From Actinomycetes bacterium (GTDB lineage: Bacteria; Actinomycetota; Coriobacteriia; Anaerosomatales; Anaerosomataceae), in contig JALHJB010000004.1 of the NCBI GenBank assembly GCA_022839745.1, forward strand, positions 101,139 through 165,138: 64,000 nt of DNA, written 5' to 3'. This document shows positions 50,636-60,379 of the stretch, in pieces. Position 1 is the first letter of the stretch; each line of letters opens with the position of its first letter. The position numbers and the translations under genes were made by a program. The notes below the pieces were generated by a model that ran no database searches, was not told the DNA's origin, and saw nothing but the letters and a program-made list of their open reading frames with translations.

Positions 50636-51430
50636 CTACCGCTCGCCCCGCGTCCATCGTTCGATCCACCACGCCGCCGAGCGGTTCATCTCAGCCATGA
50701 ACGTGGAGGCGAACTTGCGGCGGTATACCGCCTGCGGGTAGCTCGTTACACCTTGAGGCAGGCCCGACGGTGCATGCAGCTCACCGAGTTCGCGCGCGAC
50801 CTCGGCCATCTCCGCCCCGGTCATCCGATGGTAGCGGTCGCGGTGCACAAGGTTGCGTCCGTAACGGCCGATCGGCGCGCGCGGTTTGCGCGGACGCCCG
50901 AAGCACACCATCGCGGCGGGGAACGTATGAGGCGGCAGCTCCAGCAGCTCCGCGACCTGCTCGCCGTTCTCGATGACATCCCCGATGTAGCAGGAGCCGA
51001 TGCCGAGGGACTCGGCGGCGATCACGGCCGTCTGCGCCGCGATGATCGCGTCGGCGCACGCGAGCATGAGGTCGCCGTGCCCCACATGCGTGCGCGGCGC
51101 GTCGGCCTCGATGTCGGCCACACCGCTTGCGGCGAACAGGTCGGTCCACTTCTGCCAGTCGGCCAGGAACAGCAGCACCCAGGGCGCGGCTGCGATGAAC
51201 GGCTGGTCGTCGCAGAGCGTCGCAAGCCGGTCTTTGGTGGCCTGCTCGTCCACCTCTATGATCGAGTACAGCACCATGTTGCCCGCGGTGGGCGCGCGGA
51301 GCGCCGCGTGCAGGATCGCATCGCGCTCATCGCCAGAGAGCGGCGCGGGATCGTAGGTGCGCGTCGACGAGCGCCTCGCGATAAGCTCGAGCGTGGGGTT
51401 CGTGAGCGGGCCCGGGCCGGTGACGTCCAT
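50636..51430 (-). CDS. Nitroreductase-family flavoprotein
   Basis: 264 residues. FMN-binding motifs of the family are RRSSTRTY near the N-terminus, ALRAPTAGNMVLYSII, AAESLGIGSCYIGDV and FGRPRKPR. The length and C-terminal extension are NfsA-like. It reduces nitro compounds or quinones with NAD(P)H; the physiological substrate is unknown. It sits 3 nt downstream of arcA in the same direction. Confidence 0.9.
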   Translation of the reverse strand: MDVTGPGPLTNPTLELIARRSSTRTYDPAPLSGDERDAILHAALRAPTAGNMVLYSIIEVDEQATKDRLATLCDDQPFIAAAPWVLLFLADWQKWTDLFAASGVADIEADAPRTHVGHGDLMLACADAIIAAQTAVIAAESLGIGSCYIGDVIENGEQVAELLELPPHTFPAAMVCFGRPRKPRAPIGRYGRNLVHRDRYHRMTGAEMAEVARELGELHAPSGLPQGVTSYPQAVYRRKFASTFMAEMNRSAAWWIERWTRGER

Positions 51431-51433
51431 GCG

Positions 51434-52708
51434 TCAGCCCACCGGATCGCGGACGATGGGGCATGTCATGCAGTGCCCGCCGCCGCGGCCTTTGCCGAGC
51501 TCAGAGCCGTCGATCTCGAGCACCTCGATGCCAGCGGCACGGAGCTTGGCGTTGGTGTGCACGTTCTTGGAGTACGCGATCACCACGCCCGGCTCGAGCG
51601 CCACCACGTTGTTGGCGTCGTCCCACTGCTCGCGCGCGGCCTGGAAATGGTCTCCGCCCGTCTCGATGGTGCGGATCTCCGGCACGCCGAGCGCATCGGC
51701 GCACGCCTCAAGGACACCCCGCTCCTCGGTGACTTCAAAGCTGTCGGCGCGGTCACCGGGGCGCACGCTGAACACCTGCATGTCCTCGATGACCGGTGGG
51801 AACAGCGTGACAGCGTCGTAGTCCACGAACGTCATCACCGTGTCGAGATGCATGTACGCCCGCTGCTGCGCCATCCGGCAGACGATCACACGATCGGCCT
51901 CACCGGCGGAGAAGAGCGCCGATGCCACATGTTCGACCATGCGTCCGGTGGAGCGCTCGCCCAGCCCGATGAGCACGGTGCGGTTGCCGAGGGGCATGAC
52001 GTCGCCGCCCTCGAGCGACGAGCCCTGGCTGAAATCCTCCACCGGGAAGCGCCCGGTGTCGCCGGCGGCCGGATACCAGAAGTCGAAGTCAGCAGCCACG
52101 AACCGCGGGTGGAACCGGTAGATGAGCGAGACGAGCACGACCTCCATGCGCCGCGCCGCCCAGAACAGCGGCGGCAGCACCACGCCGCCGTAGAGCCAGG
52201 CGCTGGAATCACGCGTGAACACGGTGTTGGGGAGCGGAGGCAGCACGAAACTGTCGGGCTCCGCGAGCACCGCGCCCAGCGAGCGCCGGCGGAGCGCCTC
52301 CACATCGATGCCGTCCATCTCCGAGACAAGGAGCCCGCCCGTGAGCGTGCGTGCGAGCACCGCCGATGGCAATGCGCGCAGGAACGACCGCAGCTCCGAG
52401 ACAAGCGAAAGCCCCACGGTGTACGACGAGACAGCGCTGGAGATCACCTCCTCGCGAGCCTCGACCGACGCTTCGAACGCCTCGGCAAGGAGTTCGTGAA
52501 GGTACAGGACCTCGATGTCGCGGGAGCGCATCAGCTGCACGAACGCGTCATGCTCGGCCGCGGCCCGCTCGACCCACACGACGTCGTCGAAGAGGAAATC
52601 GGACCGGTTTGCGGGAGTGAGCCGCTCGAGCGCCGCACCCGGACGATGCACCAGCACGGTGCGCAGCTTGCCTACCTCGGAACACACGCCTGGTACGAGC
52701 GGCTCCAT
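51434..52708 (-). CDS. arcA: Arginine deiminase
   Basis: Hydrolyses arginine to citrulline and ammonia. It has 424 residues. Active-site segments: FTRDSSAW (Asp/Arg), SLEGGDVMPLG, YMHLDTVMTFVD (His) and the C-terminal nucleophile C413 in GKGRGGGHCMTCPI. ATG at 52708 has GAGGAGG upstream; the open frame continues far upstream but antisense to the next gene. No arcB or arcC is adjacent, so the full energy-yielding pathway is not clustered here. Confidence 0.94.
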   Translation of the reverse strand: MEPLVPGVCSEVGKLRTVLVHRPGAALERLTPANRSDFLFDDVVWVERAAAEHDAFVQLMRSRDIEVLYLHELLAEAFEASVEAREEVISSAVSSYTVGLSLVSELRSFLRALPSAVLARTLTGGLLVSEMDGIDVEALRRRSLGAVLAEPDSFVLPPLPNTVFTRDSSAWLYGGVVLPPLFWAARRMEVVLVSLIYRFHPRFVAADFDFWYPAAGDTGRFPVEDFSQGSSLEGGDVMPLGNRTVLIGLGERSTGRMVEHVASALFSAGEADRVIVCRMAQQRAYMHLDTVMTFVDYDAVTLFPPVIEDMQVFSVRPGDRADSFEVTEERGVLEACADALGVPEIRTIETGGDHFQAAREQWDDANNVVALEPGVVIAYSKNVHTNAKLRAAGIEVLEIDGSELGKGRGGGHCMTCPIVRDPVG

Positions 52709-52816
52709 TCGGACCTCCTCGGCGAAACGGTCTTCCTCGGTTACTATGCCACGAGGCGGACCGGGCGGCACCCGTCTTGCAACTCGCCTGGGGCACACCA
52801 CGATGAAGGGCACCGC

Positions 52817-53293
52817 ATGAGCGAGCACCAAGCGAGCCAGCCGCTGCAGTTGTGGCCGCGGGCACACGTTCGCACGCAGCTCGTGGCCGGGGCGCTGACG
52901 TGGTTGATCGGCTCGAGCATCCTGCTCGTGCGTGGCGCGGCGTACATCCAGGGGCGCTCGTGGCACGCCTGGGCGCTCGCCGCCGGTCTTGCGCTCGGCG
53001 TCATCAAGTCGCGCTACATGCTTGAAGGGGTGGCCGAGCGCGCGGTGGAGCGCATCCGCGCACGCGGCCGCGCGTGGCTTCCCGGCTTCTTCTCGCTCCG
53101 CTCGTGGGGCCTGGTCGCCCTGATGATGGGTGGCGGCATCGTGCTCCGCCGGCTGATGGTCGCGCCCGGCCAGATCGGCGCCGGGATCCTCGGCGCGATC
53201 TACATCGGCGTGGGCGCGGCGCTGCTCCTCGCCGACCGCGTCTTCTGGCACGCGGTCTTCGGCCGGTCGCGCAACGGCGCCACTATCGGTTAG
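52817..53293 (+). CDS. Small integral membrane protein, function unknown
   Basis: 158 residues with about 4 hydrophobic segments (LVAGALTWLIGSSILLVRGA; WALAAGLALGVIKSRY; GLVALMMGGGIVLRRLM; GAGILGAIYIGVGAALLLAD). ATG at 52817 has AAGGG upstream. The last segments resemble short uncharacterised membrane proteins of anaerobes; no known family is recognised with certainty. It is divergent from arcA. Confidence 0.75.
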   Translation: MSEHQASQPLQLWPRAHVRTQLVAGALTWLIGSSILLVRGAAYIQGRSWHAWALAAGLALGVIKSRYMLEGVAERAVERIRARGRAWLPGFFSLRSWGLVALMMGGGIVLRRLMVAPGQIGAGILGAIYIGVGAALLLADRVFWHAVFGRSRNGATIG

Positions 53294-53331
53294 GACGCGA
53301 GCGCGCCGGCGAGGCCTGACGCCCGGCGCTC

Positions 53332-53709
53332 CTACAGCTGCTTGATCTCGATCTCCATGCCGTCCGGGTCGGGGAAGAAGAGCAAGCGCCAGCCGTCCGG
53401 CATCTCGCGGATCGCGATGTCATCGGCGATGACGCCCGCCTCGTGCAACCCAGCGTACACGGCGTCGATGTCGTGCGTGGCCAGCGCCAGGTGCTTGAAG
53501 CCCAGCGTACGATCGGGATGGTCTACCGCGATCGCCGGCTCGGCGTACGCGAAGAGCTCCACCGCCAGATCGCCAAGGTGCATGAACGAGAGCGTCTTGT
53601 CCTCCATCACGCGCTCGTCGCCATCAACGAAGCCGAGCGCACGGTAGAACGCCTTCGAGCGCTCGAGGTCGCTCACGACGATGCCCACGTGGTCCGCTAC
53701 CAGGTCCAT
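53332..53709 (-). CDS. VOC-family (glyoxalase-like) protein
   Basis: 125 residues, two beta-alpha-beta-beta-beta modules. Metal ligands are H7 (DHVGIVVSDL), E51 (VELFAY), H73 (FKHLALAT) and a C-terminal Glu in MEIEIKQL, the lactoylglutathione lyase arrangement. The fold also covers dioxygenases and resistance proteins, so the reaction is not assigned. Confidence 0.85.
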   Translation of the reverse strand: MDLVADHVGIVVSDLERSKAFYRALGFVDGDERVMEDKTLSFMHLGDLAVELFAYAEPAIAVDHPDRTLGFKHLALATHDIDAVYAGLHEAGVIADDIAIREMPDGWRLLFFPDPDGMEIEIKQL

Positions 53710-53713
53710 ACGA

Positions 53714-54157
53714 TCACCCCAGCTTTCCGCTCACGATCCGGGCGACCTCGGCCTTGTCGCAGTTGCCACCGCACTCGGCGGTGATCAGGCCAATGGCGCG
53801 CCCCATCTCACGCTTCTCCGTGATGTTCTCAGCCGCGAGGACACGCTCCGCGATCGCAACGAGCGCCTCGCCGCTCACCTGTGCGGGCAGATAGCCCTCG
53901 AGGATCGCGACCTGCTCGGTGAGCAGGGCCGTGCGAGCCTCGTCGGTGCCCACCTTGATCGAGCCCTCGAGCGTCTCCCCGGTCTGCTTGAGCACCTTCT
54001 TGAGCGCTCCCACGACCTCCTCGGGGGTGATCTCGCGTCGCTCGTCCTTCTCCTTGATGTCGATCTCGTTCTTCACCTGCCGAAGGACCGAAAGGCGCGG
54101 CTTGTCGTGCGCACGCATCGCGGCGGTGATCTCGGCTGCTATGTACGCCTTGTCCAT
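53714..54157 (-). CDS. yqeY: GatB/YqeY domain protein
   Basis: 147 residues, the stand-alone YqeY form. Typical segments are MRAHDKPRLSVLRQVKNEI, EGYLPAQVS and the C-terminal MGRAIGLITAECGGNCDKAEVARIV. It resembles the tRNA-binding tail of GatB; the cellular role is not established. ATG at 54157 has GGAGGT upstream. Divergent from the MarR gene. Confidence 0.93.
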   Translation of the reverse strand: MDKAYIAAEITAAMRAHDKPRLSVLRQVKNEIDIKEKDERREITPEEVVGALKKVLKQTGETLEGSIKVGTDEARTALLTEQVAILEGYLPAQVSGEALVAIAERVLAAENITEKREMGRAIGLITAECGGNCDKAEVARIVSGKLG

Positions 54158-54251
54158 GGCGGTACCTCCGTGCGATCGAGGACGAAGCTCCTGCGAGTGT
54201 AACGCAGACGTCACCTTCCGGCTCTTGCGCACAGGCGCTCCGAGGAATAGA

Positions 54252-54278
54252 TTAGCCACCTAACTATTAGCCGCCTAA
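54252..54278. promoter_or_regulatory. Tandem dyad operator of the MarR-ABC operon
   Basis: Two near-identical 12-bp dyads, TTAGCCACCTAA (54252-54263) and TTAGCCGCCTAA (54267-54278), are spaced 15 bp start to start, 37 bp before the MarR ATG. Each has TTAG/CTAA inverted ends. The position and repetition suit a MarR-type repressor binding site overlapping the promoter. Confidence 0.65.
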
Positions 54279-54314
54279 TCATCTGGGCGCTCCAACCCCA
54301 GCAGAGGAGCACGC

Positions 54315-54821
54315 ATGCCCCATCACGCCCATCTACCAGGGGACCCGTTCGATGCGACGTTCGATGACATCGACCAGCTGTCCGTCGACGTGTTCAAGGC
54401 CTACAAGCGGTCCATGGTGCTGCACCGGCACCTGATGATGATGAGCCTCTCCGGCGAGGAGTCGCACCCCGGTCAGGCCGGGTGCCTGCTTGCCCTGTCA
54501 CACCACGACGGCATGAGCCCCAGCGAGCTTGCCGATGCGCTGCACGTATCACGCCCTACGGTCACCTCGATGGTGCAGCGCATGGAGGCTGCGGGCGCCA
54601 TCGAGCGGCGGACCGACGAACACGACCAGCGCATCACCCGCGTGTACCTGACGGCCCGCGGACACGAGCTCGCGACCCGGATGCACGCGGTCCACGCGGA
54701 TGTCATCGAAGCCACCATCGGCCAGCTGTCCGAAGACGACCGCCGCGAGCTGCTGCGCCTGCTCGTGCTGCTCAACGACCACGCAATAACACGACTCAGG
54801 AAGGAGGGCGATGCCCGATGA
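54315..54821 (+). CDS. MarR-family transcriptional regulator
   Basis: 168 residues. The winged helix is MSPSELADALHVSRPTVTSM then MEAAGAIERRTDEHDQRITR, with the D-R wing typical of MarR; dimerisation helices flank it. The stop overlaps the first ABC exporter gene by 4 bp. The arrangement MarR then two half-transporters is common for drug-induced exporters, with the regulator expected to bind the tandem dyads upstream. Confidence 0.93.
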   Translation: MPHHAHLPGDPFDATFDDIDQLSVDVFKAYKRSMVLHRHLMMMSLSGEESHPGQAGCLLALSHHDGMSPSELADALHVSRPTVTSMVQRMEAAGAIERRTDEHDQRITRVYLTARGHELATRMHAVHADVIEATIGQLSEDDRRELLRLLVLLNDHAITRLRKEGDAR

Positions 54822-56545
54822 TGAAGCTCTTCCGGTTCCTGAAGCCGTACACCAAACAGGTCGTGCTCGTGATGGTGCTCGTCTTGCTCCAGGCGATCGC
54901 GAACCTCTACCTCCCCGACCTCAACGCCAACATCATCAACAACGGTGTGGCCAAAGGTGATACGGGCTTCATCATGCGAGAAGGCGCACTCATGCTCTCC
55001 GTGGCACTCGCGCTCGGGGTGATCTCGATCGTCTCGGTCTACTGGGGCGCCCGCACGGCGATGGCGTTCGGCCGCGACCTTCGCCACGAGGTCTTCCACA
55101 AGGTCCAGAGCTTCTCGCTTGCTGAGCTCAACGCCTTTGGCGCGCCGTCGCTCATCACCCGCACCACTAACGATGTGCAACAGGTGCAGATGCTCGTCGT
55201 CATGGGCCTCAACATCATGGTGATGGCCCCGTTCATGGCGATCGGCGGCGTCATCATGGCCGTCCGCCAGGACGCCCCGCTCTCGCTCCTGATCGCCGTC
55301 GTGATCCCGCTGGTCGCCATCATCCTCGCAGTGATGATGCGCAACGCGATGCCGCTGTTCAAGAGCATGCAGGCGCGCATCGACCGCGTGAACCAGGTCA
55401 TGCGCGAGAAGCTCACCGGTATCCGCGTCATCCGGGCGTTCGTACGCAGCGACTACGAGGAGCGCCGCTTCGACGTGGCCAACCGGGAGCTCTCCGAGAC
55501 GATGCTCGGCGTCGGCCGTCTGTTCGCGGTGATGATGCCGACGATCATGGCGGTCTTCAATCTCACGCTCGTGGCCACGATGTGGTTCGGCGGCCTGCGC
55601 ATCGATAGCGGCGCGATGCCCATCGGCAACCTCACCGCCTTCCTCACCTACATCGCGCAGATCCTGATGTCCGTGATGATGGCATCGTTCATGTTCGTGA
55701 TGGTTCCGCGCGCCGCGGCCTCGGCCGAGCGCATCAACGAGGTCCTCGACACGGTCCCGCAGATCGCCGACCCGGCTGAGCCGATCGTGCCGACCGAGAC
55801 GCGCGGCATCGTGGAGTTCCGCGACGTGGAGTTCCGCTATCCCGGGGCGCAGGATCCGGTGCTGTACGGGATCTCGTTCACCGCAGAGCCGGGTAAGACC
55901 ACCGCGATCGTGGGCAGCACGGGCAGCGGCAAGTCCACCCTCATCAACCTCATCCCCCGCTTCTACGACGTCACCGGCGGTCAGCTGCTCGTGGATGGCG
56001 TGGACGTGCGGGACATGACGCAAGACGAACTTTGGAGCCGCATCGGCTTCATCCCGCAGAAGGCGTTCCTGTTCAGTGGCACCGTGGCGAGCAACCTCCG
56101 CTACGGGCGCGCCGACGCGACCGACGAGGAGCTCTGGCATGCCCTCGAGGTGGCCCAGGCAAAGGCGTTCGTCTCCGCGCTGGATGGCGGGCTTGAGGCG
56201 CCGATCACGCAGGGCGGCACGAACGTCTCCGGCGGTCAGCGTCAGCGGCTCGCGATCGCCCGCGCGCTCGTGAAGCGACCGGCAGTCTACGCCTTCGACG
56301 ACAGCTTCTCCGCGCTCGACTTCAAGACCGATGCGGCGCTGCGCACGGCGCTCGCACACGACACGGCCAACGCCACCGTGATCATCGTTGCACAGCGGGT
56401 GAGCACCATCATGCACGCTGACAGGATCGTGGTGCTCGACGAAGGCCGCATCGTGGGCATGGGCACGCACGACGAACTGCTCGGCTACTGCCCGACGTAC
56501 GGCGAGATCGTCAGAAGCCAGCTGACCGAGGAGGAAGTCGCATGA
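54818..56545 (+). CDS. Heterodimeric ABC exporter subunit, degenerate site
   Basis: 575 residues: six-TM ABC_membrane domain (about 1-310) then ATPase. Walker A is GSTGSGKST, signature is NVSGGQRQR and Walker B is VYAFDDSFSALD, with Asp in place of the catalytic Glu. The last feature marks the non-hydrolysing site of heterodimers such as TM287/288 and BmrCD. Start is ATG at 54818 or the next ATG at 54821; it overlaps the MarR stop. The partner gene follows with ATGA overlap. Confidence 0.93.
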   Translation: MMKLFRFLKPYTKQVVLVMVLVLLQAIANLYLPDLNANIINNGVAKGDTGFIMREGALMLSVALALGVISIVSVYWGARTAMAFGRDLRHEVFHKVQSFSLAELNAFGAPSLITRTTNDVQQVQMLVVMGLNIMVMAPFMAIGGVIMAVRQDAPLSLLIAVVIPLVAIILAVMMRNAMPLFKSMQARIDRVNQVMREKLTGIRVIRAFVRSDYEERRFDVANRELSETMLGVGRLFAVMMPTIMAVFNLTLVATMWFGGLRIDSGAMPIGNLTAFLTYIAQILMSVMMASFMFVMVPRAAASAERINEVLDTVPQIADPAEPIVPTETRGIVEFRDVEFRYPGAQDPVLYGISFTAEPGKTTAIVGSTGSGKSTLINLIPRFYDVTGGQLLVDGVDVRDMTQDELWSRIGFIPQKAFLFSGTVASNLRYGRADATDEELWHALEVAQAKAFVSALDGGLEAPITQGGTNVSGGQRQRLAIARALVKRPAVYAFDDSFSALDFKTDAALRTALAHDTANATVIIVAQRVSTIMHADRIVVLDEGRIVGMGTHDELLGYCPTYGEIVRSQLTEEEVA

Positions 56546-58593
56546 GCGAGAACACCACGCACACACCCGCGCAGGCTCCTGCGGGCGGTCCCGGCAGAGG
56601 CCGCGGTCCCAGTGGCCCCATGATGGGCCCCGGACGCCACGGACTCATGGCGGGCGGCGCCGACACGCGCGACTTCACGGGCACGATGAAGCGTCTCGGC
56701 GGGTACCTCAAGCCTGAGGCAGGCAAGCTCGTGGCTGTGGTGCTGCTCACCGTGCTCGCGGTTGCCGCCAGCGTGGCCGGTCCGCGCATCCTCGGCACCG
56801 CCACCAACGCGCTCTTCGAAGGCGTGATCGGTACCACGCTCGCGGAGCGGCTCCCCGAAGGGACTACTGGCGACCAGGCTGTCGACATGCTGCGTGGCGC
56901 CGCCTCGCAACTGCGCGAGCAGGGCGATGAGACCGGCGCCTCGCAGGCTGAGCAGCTCGCCGACCTGCTTTCAGGCATGGATGTGGTCGTGGGTCAGGGC
57001 GTCGACTTCACGCTGGTAGCCAGGTGGCTGTTGGTGTTGGCCGCCGTGTACCTGCTCGCCGCCGTGTTCAACTGGGGACAGGGCTACATCATGGCCGGAA
57101 TCACGCAGCGCACCGTCTACGGTCTGCGAAAGCAAGTGGACGAGAAGCTCGCCCGGCTGCCGCTCAAGTACTTCGACGACAACTCCCGTGGCGACACGCT
57201 CTCGCGGGTGACCAACGACATCGACAATATCGCGCAGACGCTCCAGCAGCAGGCCGCGCAGATCCTGAGCTCGCTGCTCACCATCGTCGGCGTGCTGGCG
57301 ATGATGTTCTGGATAAGCCCGCTGCTCGCGATGATCTCGCTCTTGGTGATCCCGGCGTCCGTGGTGGTTGCGATGTTCATCGCGCGGCGCTCTCGCACGC
57401 AGTTCACCGCGCAGTGGGAGAAGACCGGCACGCTCAACGGTCACGTGGAGGAGATGTTCACCGGCCACAACGTTGTGAAGGTGTTCGGCCGTCAGGCCGA
57501 GGCGGTGGAGGTGTTCGACCGCGAGAACGAGGGTCTCTACCAGGCATCGTTCCGCGCCCAGTTCATCTCGAGCACGATCCAGCCATCACTGCACTTCCTC
57601 AACAACCTCAACTATGTGGGTGTGGCCGTCATCGGCGGCCTCAAGGTCGCCAGCGGCTCGCTCTCGCTTGGTGACGTACAGGCGTTCATCCAGTACTCGC
57701 GCCAGTTCAACCAGCCGATCGTGCAGACCGCCTCGGCCGCTAACGTGCTGCAGTCGGCCGCCGCCTCGGCAGAACGCGTCTTCGAGCTGCTCGATGCCGA
57801 CGAGGAGGTGCCCGAGACGAGCGAACCGGTGCGGCTCGCGCGCGCCGACGGCCATGTGGAGTTCCGCCATGTGAGGTTCAGCTACTCGGCCGACAAGCCG
57901 CTGATCGAGGACCTGTCGTTCGAAGCGCAGCCGGGCCAGACGGTCGCCATCGTGGGGCCCACCGGCGCCGGCAAGACCACACTCGTGAACCTGCTCATGC
58001 GCTTCTACGAGCTCCAGGACGGCGCAATCCTCATCGACGGTGTGGACACGCGCGACATGACCCGCGACGACCTGCGCCGGACCTTTGGCATGGTGTTGCA
58101 GGACACCTGGCTCTTCAAGGGCACCATCCGCGAGAACCTCGCGTACGGCCGCGAGGACGCCACCGATGAAGAGATCATGGCAGCGGCGCACGCGGCGCAT
58201 GTGGACCACTTCGTGCGCACACTGGCCGATGGCTACGACACCGAACTCAACGACGACAGCTCCAACATCTCGCAGGGGCAGCGGCAGCTGCTCACGATCG
58301 CGCGCGCGTTCGTGGCCGACCCGCCGATCCTCATCCTCGATGAGGCCACGAGCTCTGTGGACACGCGCACCGAAGCGCTCATCCAGCAGGCGATGACGCG
58401 GCTCATGCAGGGACGCACGAGCTTCGTGATCGCGCATCGGCTCTCCACGATCCGTGAGGCCGACCTCATCCTCGTTATGAACGAGGGAGCCATCATCGAG
58501 CAGGGCACGCACCACGAGCTGATGGACGCCGATGGCTTCTACGCCGAGCTGTACAACAGCCAGTTCGCCGACGCGTTCGACGAGGCCAGCTGA
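56542..58593 (+). CDS. Heterodimeric ABC exporter subunit, canonical site
   Basis: 683 residues. A Gly/Pro-rich cytoplasmic N-terminus (about 1-45) precedes the TM domain; between TM1 and TM2 is an extra extracytoplasmic segment of about 60 residues (roughly 95-150), larger than usual. ATPase: Walker A GPTGAGKTT, Walker B LILDEATSSVD with catalytic Glu, but a changed signature NISQGQRQL. The intact Glu here complements the degenerate partner, so the pair forms one consensus ATP site. Likely multidrug or lipid exporter. Confidence 0.93.
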   Translation: MSENTTHTPAQAPAGGPGRGRGPSGPMMGPGRHGLMAGGADTRDFTGTMKRLGGYLKPEAGKLVAVVLLTVLAVAASVAGPRILGTATNALFEGVIGTTLAERLPEGTTGDQAVDMLRGAASQLREQGDETGASQAEQLADLLSGMDVVVGQGVDFTLVARWLLVLAAVYLLAAVFNWGQGYIMAGITQRTVYGLRKQVDEKLARLPLKYFDDNSRGDTLSRVTNDIDNIAQTLQQQAAQILSSLLTIVGVLAMMFWISPLLAMISLLVIPASVVVAMFIARRSRTQFTAQWEKTGTLNGHVEEMFTGHNVVKVFGRQAEAVEVFDRENEGLYQASFRAQFISSTIQPSLHFLNNLNYVGVAVIGGLKVASGSLSLGDVQAFIQYSRQFNQPIVQTASAANVLQSAAASAERVFELLDADEEVPETSEPVRLARADGHVEFRHVRFSYSADKPLIEDLSFEAQPGQTVAIVGPTGAGKTTLVNLLMRFYELQDGAILIDGVDTRDMTRDDLRRTFGMVLQDTWLFKGTIRENLAYGREDATDEEIMAAAHAAHVDHFVRTLADGYDTELNDDSSNISQGQRQLLTIARAFVADPPILILDEATSSVDTRTEALIQQAMTRLMQGRTSFVIAHRLSTIREADLILVMNEGAIIEQGTHHELMDADGFYAELYNSQFADAFDEAS

Positions 58594-58665
58594 GGCGCGC
58601 TGCGACCTGTACAATGACGTGTCCGCCTGCATGAAGAACCGCGCGTCACCGGAGGAGATCCACGC

Positions 58666-59616
58666 GTGAACATGTACCTTGCCGCCCTGCTCGGCTTCGT
58701 CCTGCTCTTTGGCGGAGGCGAGGGCCTCGTCCGCGGCGCCGTGGCCGTGGCCCGGCGCTTCGGCCTCTCCTCGCTCCTCATCGGACTGACGGTCGTGGCG
58801 GCCGGCACGTCCGCCCCGGAGCTCATCGTGAGCGTCAGCGCGGCGGTGAAGGGGAATGCTGACATCGCGCTCGGCAACGTGGTGGGAAGCAACATCTTCA
58901 ACGTGCTCGGCGTGCTCGGGGTCTCCGCTCTCATCGCGCCGATCGTGGTGAAGCCCGCCGAGGTGAAGCGCGACACGTACGTGATGGTGGCCGCCTCCGT
59001 CGCGCTCGCGGCGCTGGCGCAGTTGGGCGTGATCGGCTGGCCCGTCGGGCTGCTGTTCGTGACCGGCATCGTGGCATACACCGTGTACTCGTACCGTACC
59101 GAGATCAAGAGCAGGCCCGCGCCCTCGGCTGAACTGCACGAGCACGAAGGCGAGGAGTTCGAAGGGCCTTCGAGCCTCTGGGTCGGCGTGCTGTATATCG
59201 CGCTCGGACTCGCGGCGCTTGTGATCGGCTCGCAGCTGCTCGTCGACGGTGCCACGCAGATCGCTCGTGCCTTCGGCGTGCCCGAGGCGATCATCGGACT
59301 CACGCTCGTTGCGATCGGCACGTCGCTGCCCGAGCTCGCAACGAGCATCGCCGCGGCCTTCCGGGGCCACTCCGACGTGGCCGTGGGCAACGTGGTAGGG
59401 AGCAACATCTTCAACGCGCTGTTCATCATCGGCACCACGGCGATCGTCCGCCCCATCAATGTCGCGGAGCGCATGGCGCAGGTGGACCTGTGGGTGATGG
59501 TGGCCGTGGCGGTGGTGCTCGTGCCCGTGCTGGTGAAGCGTGGCCGCATCGGGCGGCTGCTCGGGCTGCTCTTCACGGCGGCGTACGCTGTCTATGCGGT
59601 GCTCCTGCTCGCCTGA
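58666..59616 (+). CDS. Calcium/sodium antiporter, CaCA (YrbG) family
   Basis: 316 residues with 10 TM helices in two inverted halves. The alpha repeats are GLTVVAAGTSAPELIVS/GNVVGSNIFNVLGVLG and GLTLVAIGTSLPELATS/GNVVGSNIFNALFIIG; the Glu of each ion-binding motif is kept. A charged cytoplasmic loop (about 145-170) joins the halves. GTG at 58666 has GGAGGAG 8 nt upstream; the in-frame ATG two codons later is possible. Confidence 0.93.
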   Translation: MNMYLAALLGFVLLFGGGEGLVRGAVAVARRFGLSSLLIGLTVVAAGTSAPELIVSVSAAVKGNADIALGNVVGSNIFNVLGVLGVSALIAPIVVKPAEVKRDTYVMVAASVALAALAQLGVIGWPVGLLFVTGIVAYTVYSYRTEIKSRPAPSAELHEHEGEEFEGPSSLWVGVLYIALGLAALVIGSQLLVDGATQIARAFGVPEAIIGLTLVAIGTSLPELATSIAAAFRGHSDVAVGNVVGSNIFNALFIIGTTAIVRPINVAERMAQVDLWVMVAVAVVLVPVLVKRGRIGRLLGLLFTAAYAVYAVLLLA

Positions 59617-59718
59617 GCGCGGGCGGGCTCGCATCGGTGGCCGGAAGGCTCGCTCCGGAGTAGCATGGTGTGGCGCGGCGCCACCCCGGTGCCGCCTGTC
59701 TGATGTTCAGGAGCGCAC

Positions 59719-60369
59719 ATGCACGTCGTCATCGGGGGATACGGACGGGTCGGGCGGTACCTCGCCTACATGCTGGAGGAGCGCGGTCACACGGTTGCGG
59801 TCGTCGACCGCGATGAGAACGCCTTCGCGTCAGCGGGTCGGGACATGCGCGGCCGCCGGATCAGCGGCGAGGTCTTCGACCGCACCACGCTGGAGAAAGC
59901 CGGCATCGCCGATGCCGACGCGTTCGCGGCTGTCACCAGTGGCGACAACAGCAACATCGTGAGCGCACGCGTCGCACGCGAGCGGTACGGCGTGCCATGC
60001 GTGGTGGCCCGCATCTACGATCCCAGGCGGGCGCGCATCTACGAGCGCTTCGGCATCCCCACCATCTCGAGCGTGAACTGGTCGGGCGCGATGTTGCTCG
60101 CCACCATCCTCGAGCCCGACGTGAAGACCACCGCCACCTACGGCGGCGGCGAAGTCCTGACGATCACGGCCGACGCCTCGCTCACGCTCACCGGCAAGCG
60201 CGTCAGCAACCTCGACTATCCCGGTAAATTCCATATCTCGGCCATCGTGCGCGACGGCGTGGCCCAGCTGCCCGAGCCCAGGACGGAGCTCGCCAAGGGC
60301 GACAGGCTCAGCATCACGGTGACCCGCGAGGCCCTTCCGGAGCTCAAGCGGCTCCTCGACCTGGATTAG
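59719..60369 (+). CDS. TrkA-family potassium-channel regulatory protein
   Basis: 216 residues: RCK_N (about 1-125) with the NAD motif GGYGRVGRYLAYMLEERGH and VVDRDE, then RCK_C (about 135-216). TrkA/KtrA rings gate TrkH/KtrB channels in response to nucleotides. No TrkH gene is within the window. It ends 10 nt before a second TrkA gene. Confidence 0.93.
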   Translation: MHVVIGGYGRVGRYLAYMLEERGHTVAVVDRDENAFASAGRDMRGRRISGEVFDRTTLEKAGIADADAFAAVTSGDNSNIVSARVARERYGVPCVVARIYDPRRARIYERFGIPTISSVNWSGAMLLATILEPDVKTTATYGGGEVLTITADASLTLTGKRVSNLDYPGKFHISAIVRDGVAQLPEPRTELAKGDRLSITVTREALPELKRLLDLD

Positions 60370-60379
60370 GAGGCCGCTG

